Positions 44,651 through 51,585 of a stretch of DNA of 64,000 nt are shown here, piece after piece; within the stretch, counting starts at the first letter, position 1, and each line of letters opens with the position of its first letter. The position numbers and the translations under genes were made by a program. The notes beneath the pieces were generated by a model. That model was not told the origin of the DNA, searched no databases, and was given only the letters and a program-made list of their open reading frames with translations. This DNA comes from Actinocatenispora sp963805605. Lineage in GTDB: Bacteria > Actinomycetota > Actinomycetes > Mycobacteriales > Micromonosporaceae. The stretch covers positions 496,001 through 560,000 of the forward strand of contig CAWDUX010000002.1 of assembly GCA_963805605.1 (NCBI GenBank), written 5' to 3'.

Positions 44651-45967
44651 GTGGAGTTGATCCGGGTCTACGGCGGCACGCGACTGTCCGGCGAGGTCTC
44701 TGTCGCCGGCGCGAAGAACAGTGCCCTCAAGTTGATGGCCGCTGCACTGCTGGCGTCCGGGCGGTCGGTGATCAGCAACGCGCCGGCGATTACCGACATC
44801 GCGATCATGGCCGAGGTGCTGCGCCGATTGGGCTGCCAGGTCGAACTCGACGGTGGCACGATCACCATCGACACCCCGGAGCGGCTGCAGCCTGAGGCGG
44901 ACTACGACCTGGTTCGCCGGCTGCGTGCGTCGATCTGCGTGCTCGGTCCGCTGCTGGCCCGCTGTGGGCACGCGCGGGTCGCGCATCCGGGTGGTGACGC
45001 GATCGGTTCCCGCGGTCTGGACATGCATGTGGCGGGCCTGTCCCGGATGGGCGCGGACATCGGCAGTGAGCACGGGTTCGTGGTGGCCCGCGCGTCGTCG
45101 CTGCACGGTGCTTCGATCTGGCTGGACTTTCCGAGTGTGGGGGCCACCGAGAACATCCTGATGGCCGCGGTACTGGCCCAGGGCACCACGGTGATCGACA
45201 ATGCGGCTCGTGAGCCGGAGATCGTGGACCTGGTCACGATGCTCAACTCGATGGGCGCCAAGGTGTCCGGTGCCGGCAGTTCCACTCTGGAGATCGAGGG
45301 TGTGGCGGCGATGCGTCCGACCACGCACCGTACCGTCGGGGATCGCATTGTCGCAGGTACCTGGGCCTTTGGTGCGGTGATGAGCCGTGGCGACGTGGTG
45401 GTACGCGGGGTGCGTGCGGCCAATCTGCAGCTCGCGCTGGACAAGCTGACCGATGCCGGTGCCAGCATCGAGGAGCTTCCGGACACCCCGGTGGCCGACG
45501 GCGACCTCGCGCTCGGCGGCGTACCGGCTTTCCGGGTGGTCATGCCTGGTCGGCCCACCGCCGTGGACGTGGTGACTCTGCCCTATCCGGGCTTCGCCAC
45601 CGATCTGCTGCCGATGGCGATCGGGTTGGGGGCTGTCGCCGCGGGCGCCTCGCTGATCACCGAGAACATCTTCGACGGCCGGTTCATGTTCGTCAACGAG
45701 ATGTCCCGGCTGGGCGCGGACATCCGTACCGATGGACACCATGCCGTGGTCCGTGGCCGGGAGCGGTTGTCCGGTGCGCCGGTCCGGGCGTCCGACATCC
45801 GTGCCGGAGCCGGGCTGGTGATCGCCGGTCTGTGCGCGGACGGCAGTACCGAGGTCAGCCACGTGCACCACATCGACCGCGGATATCCGAACTTCGTCGA
45901 CCAGCTCCGCTCACTGGGTGTGAAGGCGGACCGGGTGACTGTTCCGGATGAGGAGTACCGCTACTGA
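44651..45967 (+). CDS. murA: UDP-N-acetylglucosamine 1-carboxyvinyltransferase
   Basis: The 438-residue enzyme transfers enolpyruvate to UDP-GlcNAc, the first committed step of peptidoglycan synthesis. The GAKNSALKLMAAALL block, the catalytic loop and the FPSVGATENILMAAV segment fit the family. The loop residue that is Cys in most bacteria is Asp116 here (GGDAIGSRGLDMH), as in mycobacterial MurA, which is intrinsically fosfomycin-resistant; resistance is therefore expected but inferred. GTG 44651 fits the family N-terminus and a -10 element 7 nt upstream. It is convergent with the DUF2007-like gene, 7 bp apart. Confidence 0.94.
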   Translation: MELIRVYGGTRLSGEVSVAGAKNSALKLMAAALLASGRSVISNAPAITDIAIMAEVLRRLGCQVELDGGTITIDTPERLQPEADYDLVRRLRASICVLGPLLARCGHARVAHPGGDAIGSRGLDMHVAGLSRMGADIGSEHGFVVARASSLHGASIWLDFPSVGATENILMAAVLAQGTTVIDNAAREPEIVDLVTMLNSMGAKVSGAGSSTLEIEGVAAMRPTTHRTVGDRIVAGTWAFGAVMSRGDVVVRGVRAANLQLALDKLTDAGASIEELPDTPVADGDLALGGVPAFRVVMPGRPTAVDVVTLPYPGFATDLLPMAIGLGAVAAGASLITENIFDGRFMFVNEMSRLGADIRTDGHHAVVRGRERLSGAPVRASDIRAGAGLVIAGLCADGSTEVSHVHHIDRGYPNFVDQLRSLGVKADRVTVPDEEYRY

Positions 45968-45974
45968 CCGGTGC

Positions 45975-46415
45975 TCAGCCGACGAGCCGGCGGGCATGGT
46001 CGAGCTGGTCGCTGAAGACCATCACGGCGATGCCCGATCCCTGGATACTGATGGTGGACCGGATGCCCGCGTCCTGGAGTATCTCGCGGACCAGGGACGC
46101 CTGCCGCTCGTCTTCGGTCAGCAGGACGGTGCGCAGCAGTCCGAATCCTTCGTCCTCTGACTCGGCGGCGTCGATGTGACCGTCGGCCGGGGCCGGGTCC
46201 AGTGCGTCGTGTCCACCGTCAGGTAACTGTTCGGGTGCGGGTGTCGAGCGGGTGGCCGGTCCGGCGCCGTTGGCCGGTTCCTCGTCGACCAGCGGGTCGG
46301 TGGGCAGCTCCTGACCTCGGTGTTCCACCGGATCGCTGCCATAGGTCCAGCGCAGCACGATCGCGAGTCCGGCGATGAGGCCGAAGGCGATCAGGATGCT
46401 CAGGGGGGCAGGCAC
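45975..46415 (-). CDS. Membrane-anchored DUF2007-like protein
   Basis: The 146-residue product starts with one membrane helix (about 4-22: PLSILIAFGLIAGLAIVLRW). An acidic Pro-rich linker leads to a C-terminal domain of about 55 residues (RTVLLTEDERQASLVREILQDAGI...VMVFSDQLDHARRLV) with the pattern of DUF2007, a small ferredoxin-like fold. Its role is not established. The start GTG 46415 has no ribosome binding site; CAGACT lies 7 nt upstream on the minus strand, so a leaderless message is possible. Confidence 0.65.
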   Translation of the reverse strand: MPAPLSILIAFGLIAGLAIVLRWTYGSDPVEHRGQELPTDPLVDEEPANGAGPATRSTPAPEQLPDGGHDALDPAPADGHIDAAESEDEGFGLLRTVLLTEDERQASLVREILQDAGIRSTISIQGSGIAVMVFSDQLDHARRLVG

Positions 46416-46485
46416 ATCCGTCAGTCTGCCACTGCCGCGCCAGGTGTGGCGACCGCGTCGGGCTGCGTTGTGTGATCGGGCTGGC

Positions 46486-47697
46486 TCAGACCACCCCGAC
46501 GCGGCGGGCCAGCGCGCGCAGATCGCGTCCGCCGGCCTCGCGCCGGGCTCGGCGCAGGATGTCGCCGACGGTCTCGCGAACTGTCGTGCTGGCTCGGATC
46601 CGTTGCGGTGCAAGCCTTTCGGCGATGCAGAAGCACCGGACGGCATGTTCGTCCCGACGGTCCTGGGCGTAGCCGCGGCCCAGGTCGCTCCAGAACGATG
46701 CGCGTCTGGACGCGGACCGTACGGTCTCGGGTTGGATGTCGCGGGCGATCTCGTCGACCCGGCTGCCTTCGCCCATCTCGACCGCAATGGCGACCCGCCA
46801 GAACCCGATATTGGTAGGACCAAAGCACAGTTCGGCGAAGCGGCCCTCCCCGGTCCGCATGGCCACGCTGTCGGCCAGGGCAAGATGCTCCCGGGTTGCG
46901 GCGGCGCGTTCGGTGACCGCCGCGGCGAAAGCGGCCGAGAGATGGAGCATGCCGTAGACCTGCGCGGCGTCCAGGTCGGCCAGATGCGGTTCCAGCCGGC
47001 CTGCGGCCTCGGCGGTGAGCCGGCCGGTCAGTGCCCTGGTCTCCAGCGGCAGGGAGTGCAGCCGGGTGAAGTCGGCAAGACCGGTCCAGGCAGGTTCGTC
47101 GAGTTCGGTGGCGGCCCGGCCGCATGCCTCGGCCGCGGTCATCGCAAGGTCGCGCTGGCCCAGGTACTTGAGGGTGTAGGTGGTGCAGTAGGTGGCCCGG
47201 ACCAGTTGGCGCAGCGCTTCGGTCCGGTCCGCGCTGTTGCCGGTACGAACCACGGCGTCCAGGTCGCGGAGCAGGTCGGGCAGCATCGGGCCGATCTTGT
47301 CGTAGCGGGCCGCGGCCCGCAGTGGGGAGAGCTCATCCGTCGCCCGGCGCAGTTGGGCGATGTCGCGTCGGGGGCGTCGGTCGTCACCGAGGGCGAGGTG
47401 TACCAGCGCCGAACGGACGGCCGGCACGGTGGCGAGGGCGGCCGCATGCTCGGCGAACAGTGGCGTTCCCGGCTGGTCGGTCAGGTCGGCGGTAGAGACC
47501 TGGAGCGCGGCGGCGACAGCGTTGAGCTGGGAGCGCCGGTCGAGGATCCTCTTGCCGTTCTCCACCTCTGACAACAACCCGACGGAGATGCCGGCGAGTC
47601 CGGCCAGAGCCTTCAGCGGCAGACCACGGTAGCGCCGCCAGATGCGAATGCGTATCCCGACGATCGGGCGGTCGTCGGGGAGGAACTCCCGGTCCAT
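46486..47697 (-). CDS. XRE-family regulator with TPR-like C-terminal domain
   Basis: The 403-residue protein has an N-terminal helix-turn-helix of the XRE type (about residues 14-72: IRIWRRYRGLPLKALAGLAGISVGLLSEVENGKR) and a helical repeat domain of about 300 residues, the layout common in actinobacterial regulators that sense a peptide or small molecule. ATG 47697 is preceded by a weak GGTGAG. It is divergent from two overlapping small genes starting at 47987; the 289-bp shared region holds two palindromes. This suggests local control of that pair or of itself. No DUF397 partner gene is present, unlike many regulators of this type. Confidence 0.82.
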   Translation of the reverse strand: MDREFLPDDRPIVGIRIRIWRRYRGLPLKALAGLAGISVGLLSEVENGKRILDRRSQLNAVAAALQVSTADLTDQPGTPLFAEHAAALATVPAVRSALVHLALGDDRRPRRDIAQLRRATDELSPLRAAARYDKIGPMLPDLLRDLDAVVRTGNSADRTEALRQLVRATYCTTYTLKYLGQRDLAMTAAEACGRAATELDEPAWTGLADFTRLHSLPLETRALTGRLTAEAAGRLEPHLADLDAAQVYGMLHLSAAFAAAVTERAAATREHLALADSVAMRTGEGRFAELCFGPTNIGFWRVAIAVEMGEGSRVDEIARDIQPETVRSASRRASFWSDLGRGYAQDRRDEHAVRCFCIAERLAPQRIRASTTVRETVGDILRRARREAGGRDLRALARRVGVV

Positions 47698-47795
47698 AAA
47701 CTCACCGTACGGACGGTTTGACCGATGCGGTAGATAGCGCAGCGAGTCGTTCGTCTCTGTCGGCCCCCCATGTCGCGGTAGGGCACTTCGCAGGG

Positions 47796-47819
47796 TCACT
47801 ATACGCCTTCGTAAAGTGA
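47796..47819. promoter_or_regulatory. Inverted repeat upstream of the XRE gene
   Basis: TCACTATACG-CCTT-CGTAAAGTGA (47796-47819) has 10-bp arms with one mismatch. The sequence contains TATAGT-like hexamers on the minus strand and so may overlap the regulator's own promoter. Confidence 0.5.
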
Positions 47820-47829
47820 CTATAGACAG

Positions 47830-47847
47830 AGTTCATGACACTGAACT
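47830..47847. promoter_or_regulatory. Second palindrome in the divergent region
   Basis: AGTTCA-TGACAC-TGAACT is an exact palindrome with 6-bp arms and a 6-bp spacer, 10 bp from the first. It differs in sequence, so two regulators or two promoters may be involved. Confidence 0.45.
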
Positions 47848-47986
47848 TTTCCGGCATAAATCAACGTAGCGTGACCCGTGCGCTCACGGTGATTTTCCGC
47901 AGAGCTCGACCGACGTGCCGACGCGGGCCCCGGCAACGTCGCAATGTACTGATCCATGCGGGCCCCCGTTCCGCCGGGAGACGGCA

Positions 47987-48310
47987 ATGGACCGTGACCC
48001 GAACGAGGGTGCCCACGTCGATAGGTCCGTCGGCCGCGACCGCGATGCTGTTGACCTGGATGCCCACCTGCGCCCCGTCGAGCGTGGCCCGGACGACATC
48101 GATCCGCTGCTGATCAGGGTCGCCCGGCGGCTGCTGAGCGTGCATCGACCGAACATCGACGACCCGGGGCACTGTGCCCACGCGCGCTGTCGTCAGCCCT
48201 ACCCGTGCGGTCTGGCGCGACTGGCTGCCGAGGCCATCGGACAGGCAGGCGGCTCCTGTGCCACCGGTACCGAACTGGTCGGCGCGGCACCCGGTGACGG
48301 TGCGCCGTGA
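47987..48310 (+). CDS. Small Cys-containing protein, 107 aa
   Basis: I do not recognise the family by name. The N-terminal third is acidic and probably disordered; the centre (LLIRVARRLLSVHRPNID) is helical; a cysteine cluster (HCAHARCRQPYPCGLARLAAEAIG, Cys spaced 4 and 5 residues apart, with His) could bind metal. ATG 47987 has GGGAG five to six nt upstream. Its last codon overlaps the start of the next gene by 4 nt. The divergent XRE gene and the coupled partner suggest a small regulated unit. Confidence 0.6.
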   Translation: MDRDPNEGAHVDRSVGRDRDAVDLDAHLRPVERGPDDIDPLLIRVARRLLSVHRPNIDDPGHCAHARCRQPYPCGLARLAAEAIGQAGGSCATGTELVGAAPGDGAP

Positions 48311-48537
48311 CCGTCAGCGGGATCGCCCCGGGCATCGGCGATCTGGTCCGGCTCAACGAAGCGGCCAGCTCCCAGTTCGACCGCCCGATCTGGTTCCGGG
48401 TGATCGGGGTACGCCCATCGGCGGCGATGCCGGGCTGGGTGTACCTGGACGGCTGGGAACTGGCCGAGGATCTGGAGATCGCCGAGGTCACGGTGTTCGT
48501 ACGGGTCGCCGGTCTGCTGGTACGAGAAGACCGCTGA
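48307..48537 (+). CDS. Small protein coupled to the Cys protein, 76 aa
   Basis: The 76-residue product is beta-rich, acidic and soluble (GDLVRLNEAASSQFDRPIWFRVIGVRP, GWVYLDGWELAEDLEIAEVTVFVRVAGLLV). I do not recognise the family. GTG 48307 overlaps the preceding stop as GTGA, so translation is coupled. It appears to be co-expressed only with the upstream gene and is followed by the dehydrogenase gene 104 bp later. Toxin-antitoxin-like size and arrangement are noted, but no toxin fold is recognisable. Confidence 0.6.
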   Translation: MTVSGIAPGIGDLVRLNEAASSQFDRPIWFRVIGVRPSAAMPGWVYLDGWELAEDLEIAEVTVFVRVAGLLVREDR

Positions 48538-48577
48538 GTGGCGGCCGGCCCGACCGGGAGACTCGGTACCGCGCTCC

Positions 48578-48609
48578 ACCGTTCGCTGAGTAGAGTCCTA
48601 CTGAACGGT
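48578..48609. promoter_or_regulatory. Nested palindrome upstream of the dehydrogenase gene
   Basis: ACCGTTC (48578-48584) pairs with GAACGGT (48603-48609), and AGTAG (48589-48593) with CTACT (48598-48602) inside it. This nested dyad, 33 bp before the start codon, resembles TetR-type operators of fatty-acid genes. Confidence 0.45.
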
Positions 48610-48641
48610 AGCTTGGTGGATGTGCGAGAGGAGAGGCGCAG

Positions 48642-49493
48642 ATGGCGGGACGACTCGCGGTGATCGGAGCGGGCCTGATGGGCTCGGGGATCGCCCAGGT
48701 TGCGGCCCAGGCCGGCTGGCACGTGACCATGCGCGACGTGGACGACGAAGCGGTGGGCAGGGGACTGGCCGGTATCCGGGCCTCGTTGGACAAGTTCGTC
48801 GCCAAGGACAAGCTCTCGGCGCAGGACGCCGAGGCGGCGCTGGGCCGGGTGCAGACCACCACCGATCTGGACGCCGCAGCCGAGGCGGACATCGTCGTCG
48901 AGGCGGTCTTCGAACAGCTGGAGGTCAAGCAGCGGCTCTTCGCCGAACTGGACCGGATCTGCCGACCGGATGCCGTACTGGCCACCAACACCTCGGCCAT
49001 TCCGATCACCACCATCGCCTCGGTCACCAAGCGGCCGGAGTCGGTCGTGGGCACCCACTTCTTCTCCCCGGTTCCGATGATGAGTCTCGTCGAACTCGTC
49101 CGCGGCTACTCGACCAGCGACGCCACGCTGGACACCGCCCGCTCGTTCGCCGAGGAGATCGGCAAGACCGTCGTCGTGGTCAACCGTGACGTCGCCGGTT
49201 TCGTCACCACCCGGCTCATCTGCGCCATGGTGATGGAGGCGGCCCGCCTGGTGGAGAACGGCGTGATCAGCGCCGAGGACTTGGACACCGCCTGCAAGCT
49301 GGGCTTCGGACATGCCATGGGGCCGCTCGCCACCACGGATCTGACCGGCGTGGACGTGCTGGTGCACGCGACCGAGAACATCTACAACGACACCCGGGAC
49401 AGCAAGTTCAGCCCGCCGGAGTCCCTGCTGCGGATGGTGGCGGCCGGGCACCTGGGCCGCAAGTCCGGCCAGGGTTTCTACTCCTACGGCTGA
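48642..49493 (+). CDS. 3-hydroxybutyryl-CoA dehydrogenase
   Basis: The 283-residue enzyme oxidises or reduces 3-hydroxyacyl-CoA with NAD(P), probably short-chain substrates. The dinucleotide fold GAGLMGSGIAQ, the catalytic serine and histidine regions (TNTSAIPITTIA, GTHFFSPVPMMSLVE) and the C-terminal domain ending HLGRKSGQGFYSYG fit the family at standard single-domain length. ATG 48642 is preceded by GAGAGGAGAGG. A nested palindrome upstream suggests regulation, and a strong terminator follows, so it is monocistronic. A second, longer dehydrogenase is encoded at 60084. Confidence 0.92.
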   Translation: MAGRLAVIGAGLMGSGIAQVAAQAGWHVTMRDVDDEAVGRGLAGIRASLDKFVAKDKLSAQDAEAALGRVQTTTDLDAAAEADIVVEAVFEQLEVKQRLFAELDRICRPDAVLATNTSAIPITTIASVTKRPESVVGTHFFSPVPMMSLVELVRGYSTSDATLDTARSFAEEIGKTVVVVNRDVAGFVTTRLICAMVMEAARLVENGVISAEDLDTACKLGFGHAMGPLATTDLTGVDVLVHATENIYNDTRDSKFSPPESLLRMVAAGHLGRKSGQGFYSYG

Positions 49494-49501
49494 CCGCGAC
49501 T

Positions 49502-49539
49502 CTGCCGGCCCCGGGTGACCTGCACCCCGGGGCCGGCAG
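49502..49539 (+). terminator. Hairpin terminator after the dehydrogenase gene
   Basis: Exact 14-bp arms (49502-49515 and 49526-49539) around a 10-nt loop start 8 bp after the stop codon. Confidence 0.8.
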
Positions 49540-49831
49540 TTGCCGCCTGCCGGACATAACCGCTCAGTAACCGACGCAGCGCGTCGTGGCGGATGAGGGC
49601 TCTCTCCGCCAAAAGGTGGACTACCAACCGGCGGTGCGGATGACGCGATCGGCGCCTACCCCTGGCAGATTTCAGGGTGTTACCTGATCGCGCAACCACT
49701 TGGCGTCTCGTACCGTCAATGGGGCAGGGGAGGTAACCGGTAGAAGCTTCGGATCCTCACCCGTCGAGCGGACGGCATGGGGGTGGCGTCCCGCTCCGGG
49801 TGAGGATCCGTCGACCATCGGGGGGTGCGTC
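49540..49831 (+). other. Regulatory region before the STAS gene, no gene seen
   Basis: After the terminator this stretch has no supported gene; an in-frame extension of the STAS frame to 49700 lacks a ribosome binding site and family similarity. I see no clear promoter pair. Confidence 0.4.
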
Positions 49832-50215
49832 GTGTACGGCACGGGTGAAGTCCAGGAGACCGCCGGCATGGTCCGGCTCAAGGGCAGGTTGGATGCGCTC
49901 GCCGCGGGTGCGGTCCGGGAGCGACTGCATGCGGCGGTGAGTGCCGGATCCGGCCGGCTGCTGGTCGATCTGTCGGAAGTGGACAGCATCGACGCGACCG
50001 GTCTGGGCGTACTGGTCGGTACGCACCGGTTGGCTGAGCGGTCGGGTCGCTCTCTGGCCCTGTGGGGTACGCCGCAGCGGCTGGCCCGGCTACTTCGGGT
50101 CACCCGTCTGGACCGGGTGCTGCCGACCGTGTCCGCGACCGGTCTGCCGGCGGTGCGCCCGGTCGGTGTGGTCAGCAGTCACAGCGCCGGTGCCGTCAGT
50201 TGCCCGGCTGCGTGA
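49832..50215 (+). CDS. STAS-domain anti-sigma factor antagonist
   Basis: The 127-residue protein is a SpoIIAA-like STAS domain (about residues 4-105) followed by a 20-residue tail. Such proteins bind an anti-sigma kinase and release the sigma factor; phosphorylation of a Ser/Thr in the DSSGLG loop turns them off. Here the loop is DATGLG (residues 54-59), so Thr56 would be the phosphorylation site. GTG 49832 follows a G-rich stretch. No anti-sigma kinase, phosphatase or sigma gene is adjacent, so the partner is encoded elsewhere; the SigB-like factor at 5085 is not of the class these proteins usually control. Confidence 0.85.
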   Translation: MYGTGEVQETAGMVRLKGRLDALAAGAVRERLHAAVSAGSGRLLVDLSEVDSIDATGLGVLVGTHRLAERSGRSLALWGTPQRLARLLRVTRLDRVLPTVSATGLPAVRPVGVVSSHSAGAVSCPAA

Positions 50216-50349
50216 TCCGTAGCCGGGAATTGGGTGCCACGCATTCCTCAGGTTCGTTGTTGCGATCGTCGTGTACGACGAGTAACCGTAAACGGTCAAG
50301 TCGGGGGCTAGTTCAGTAATTCTGTCACCGACTGTAGACAATGCTCCGA

Positions 50350-50637
50350 TCAAGCTGCGCCGGTGTGTGGTCTCAGCCGCTTGGCCGCGTTGTCGAATGC
50401 GGTATGTAACCGCGACGGATCCTGCGTGCAGACCGCGTCGTGAAACCCGGCCTCCAGTTGGTCGGCGATCGAGACGAGCGCCGGATACAGCGCGACCGCG
50501 TTCATTCGGCTGACCGCTTTCATGGCGGGGACCCAGGCCTCGACCTCGGTACCGGATCGCGGCAGGTCGCACATGATCAGCTGCATGTACGCCTCGCGGG
50601 CGGCTTCGGTCTGGGTCAGGCCCTGCATGTCGTCCAT
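50350..50637 (-). CDS. Hypothetical helical protein, 95 aa
   Basis: The 95-residue product is probably all-helical and soluble (TQTEAAREAYMQLIMCDL, VEAWVPAMKAVSRMN, LYPALVSIADQLEAGFHDAV). I do not recognise the family. ATG 50637 has GAGGA upstream at about 6 nt. It lies downstream of and parallel to the FtsK-type cassette, but a 243-bp gap separates them, so membership is uncertain. Confidence 0.55.
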   Translation of the reverse strand: MDDMQGLTQTEAAREAYMQLIMCDLPRSGTEVEAWVPAMKAVSRMNAVALYPALVSIADQLEAGFHDAVCTQDPSRLHTAFDNAAKRLRPHTGAA

Positions 50638-50880
50638 CGGCGTCCTCGTTTGTTACCCGCGTCCCGACGTGCGGTGATCGGTGGTCAGCAAAGTCAAGCA
50701 CAATTGCTCACGGAGGGGAATACCATCCGAATTCACATCCCGACAGTAGGCCATCCGGCGTGCCGCCGAGGGGAATGCATCCTATGCCGTGGAAGATGAG
50801 AATTTCCTGGCAGTGGGCGGAAGGAATCAATCAGCCATCAGTCGGCCCGGTGTGTCCGGTAAGAGGCCGCGTCGTGAGGT

Positions 50881-51585
50881 TCAGTGCGCGAGTACAGCGA
50901 ACAACCCGCAACCCACCACGACACCCGTCGTCAGCAACACACCGAAGGCCCGTGCCGTCATCGGCTGGCCGTAGCGCGACAGCCACGTCAGCCCCAGGGC
51001 GATGCCTGCGACCGGAGTGGCCAGGAACGCGATCTCGGCGAGGATGTCGAGCGCAGCCCGCTCACTGACCGGCATACCGCGCGCGGCGATCAGCAGAACG
51101 CGGCCGACAACCCCGAACAGCGCCGCGCCCAGCACCCCGGCCAGGACCATGGCGAGCCAGATCGGCACCGGTGGCGCGATCCGCAGCTCACCGCGCCGGG
51201 CCTGCGCCAGGGTCCGCTGGGCGCGTGCCAGCAGCGCGGGCGCCGAACCCGGATGAGCGGTGTCCGGTACCGCCGCGGCGGGCAGTTCACCGACGACCCC
51301 CCGACGGCCGTGGAACTCGCCGAGTTCCCGCCACAGGCGAGCAGCCTCCTCATCTGCCGTCCGCACCGCGGCCTGTGCGGCGACCACCGCGTCGTCGGCC
51401 CTGGTCACCTCCACGGCCGACGCCGCCACCCGTTCTCTGATCTCCCGCCGCCCGGTCAACAACGCATGGTCCGCGGTGTCCCGCGCGGCGAACCTCTGGT
51501 GCAGCGGCACCGCCATCGCGGTGACCGCAGCCCGGTAGCGCGACCGGGGGGTGTCGGCATCCGCGGTCGGACGGTGTGCGGTCAT
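50881..51585 (-). CDS. Coiled-coil membrane protein of the FtsK-like cassette
   Basis: The 234-residue product has a helical cytosolic N-terminal half (about 1-135, with HALLTGRREIRERVAASAVEVTR and a long Ala/Glu/Arg coiled coil) and three C-terminal membrane helices (about 145-172, 183-205 and 214-233). I do not recognise the family. ATG 51585 overlaps the stop of the ATPase gene by 4 nt (ATGA), so it is the last gene of a tightly coupled four-gene transcript. Its design suggests a membrane anchor or channel component for the ATPase; this is inference from context. Confidence 0.7.
   Translation of the reverse strand: MTAHRPTADADTPRSRYRAAVTAMAVPLHQRFAARDTADHALLTGRREIRERVAASAVEVTRADDAVVAAQAAVRTADEEAARLWRELGEFHGRRGVVGELPAAAVPDTAHPGSAPALLARAQRTLAQARRGELRIAPPVPIWLAMVLAGVLGAALFGVVGRVLLIAARGMPVSERAALDILAEIAFLATPVAGIALGLTWLSRYGQPMTARAFGVLLTTGVVVGCGLFAVLAH

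Noticed and set aside
50760..51068. Plus-strand small gene starting after GAGGGG near 50770
   Set aside because: It runs antisense into the membrane-protein gene and has no protein-like composition after about 40 codons.
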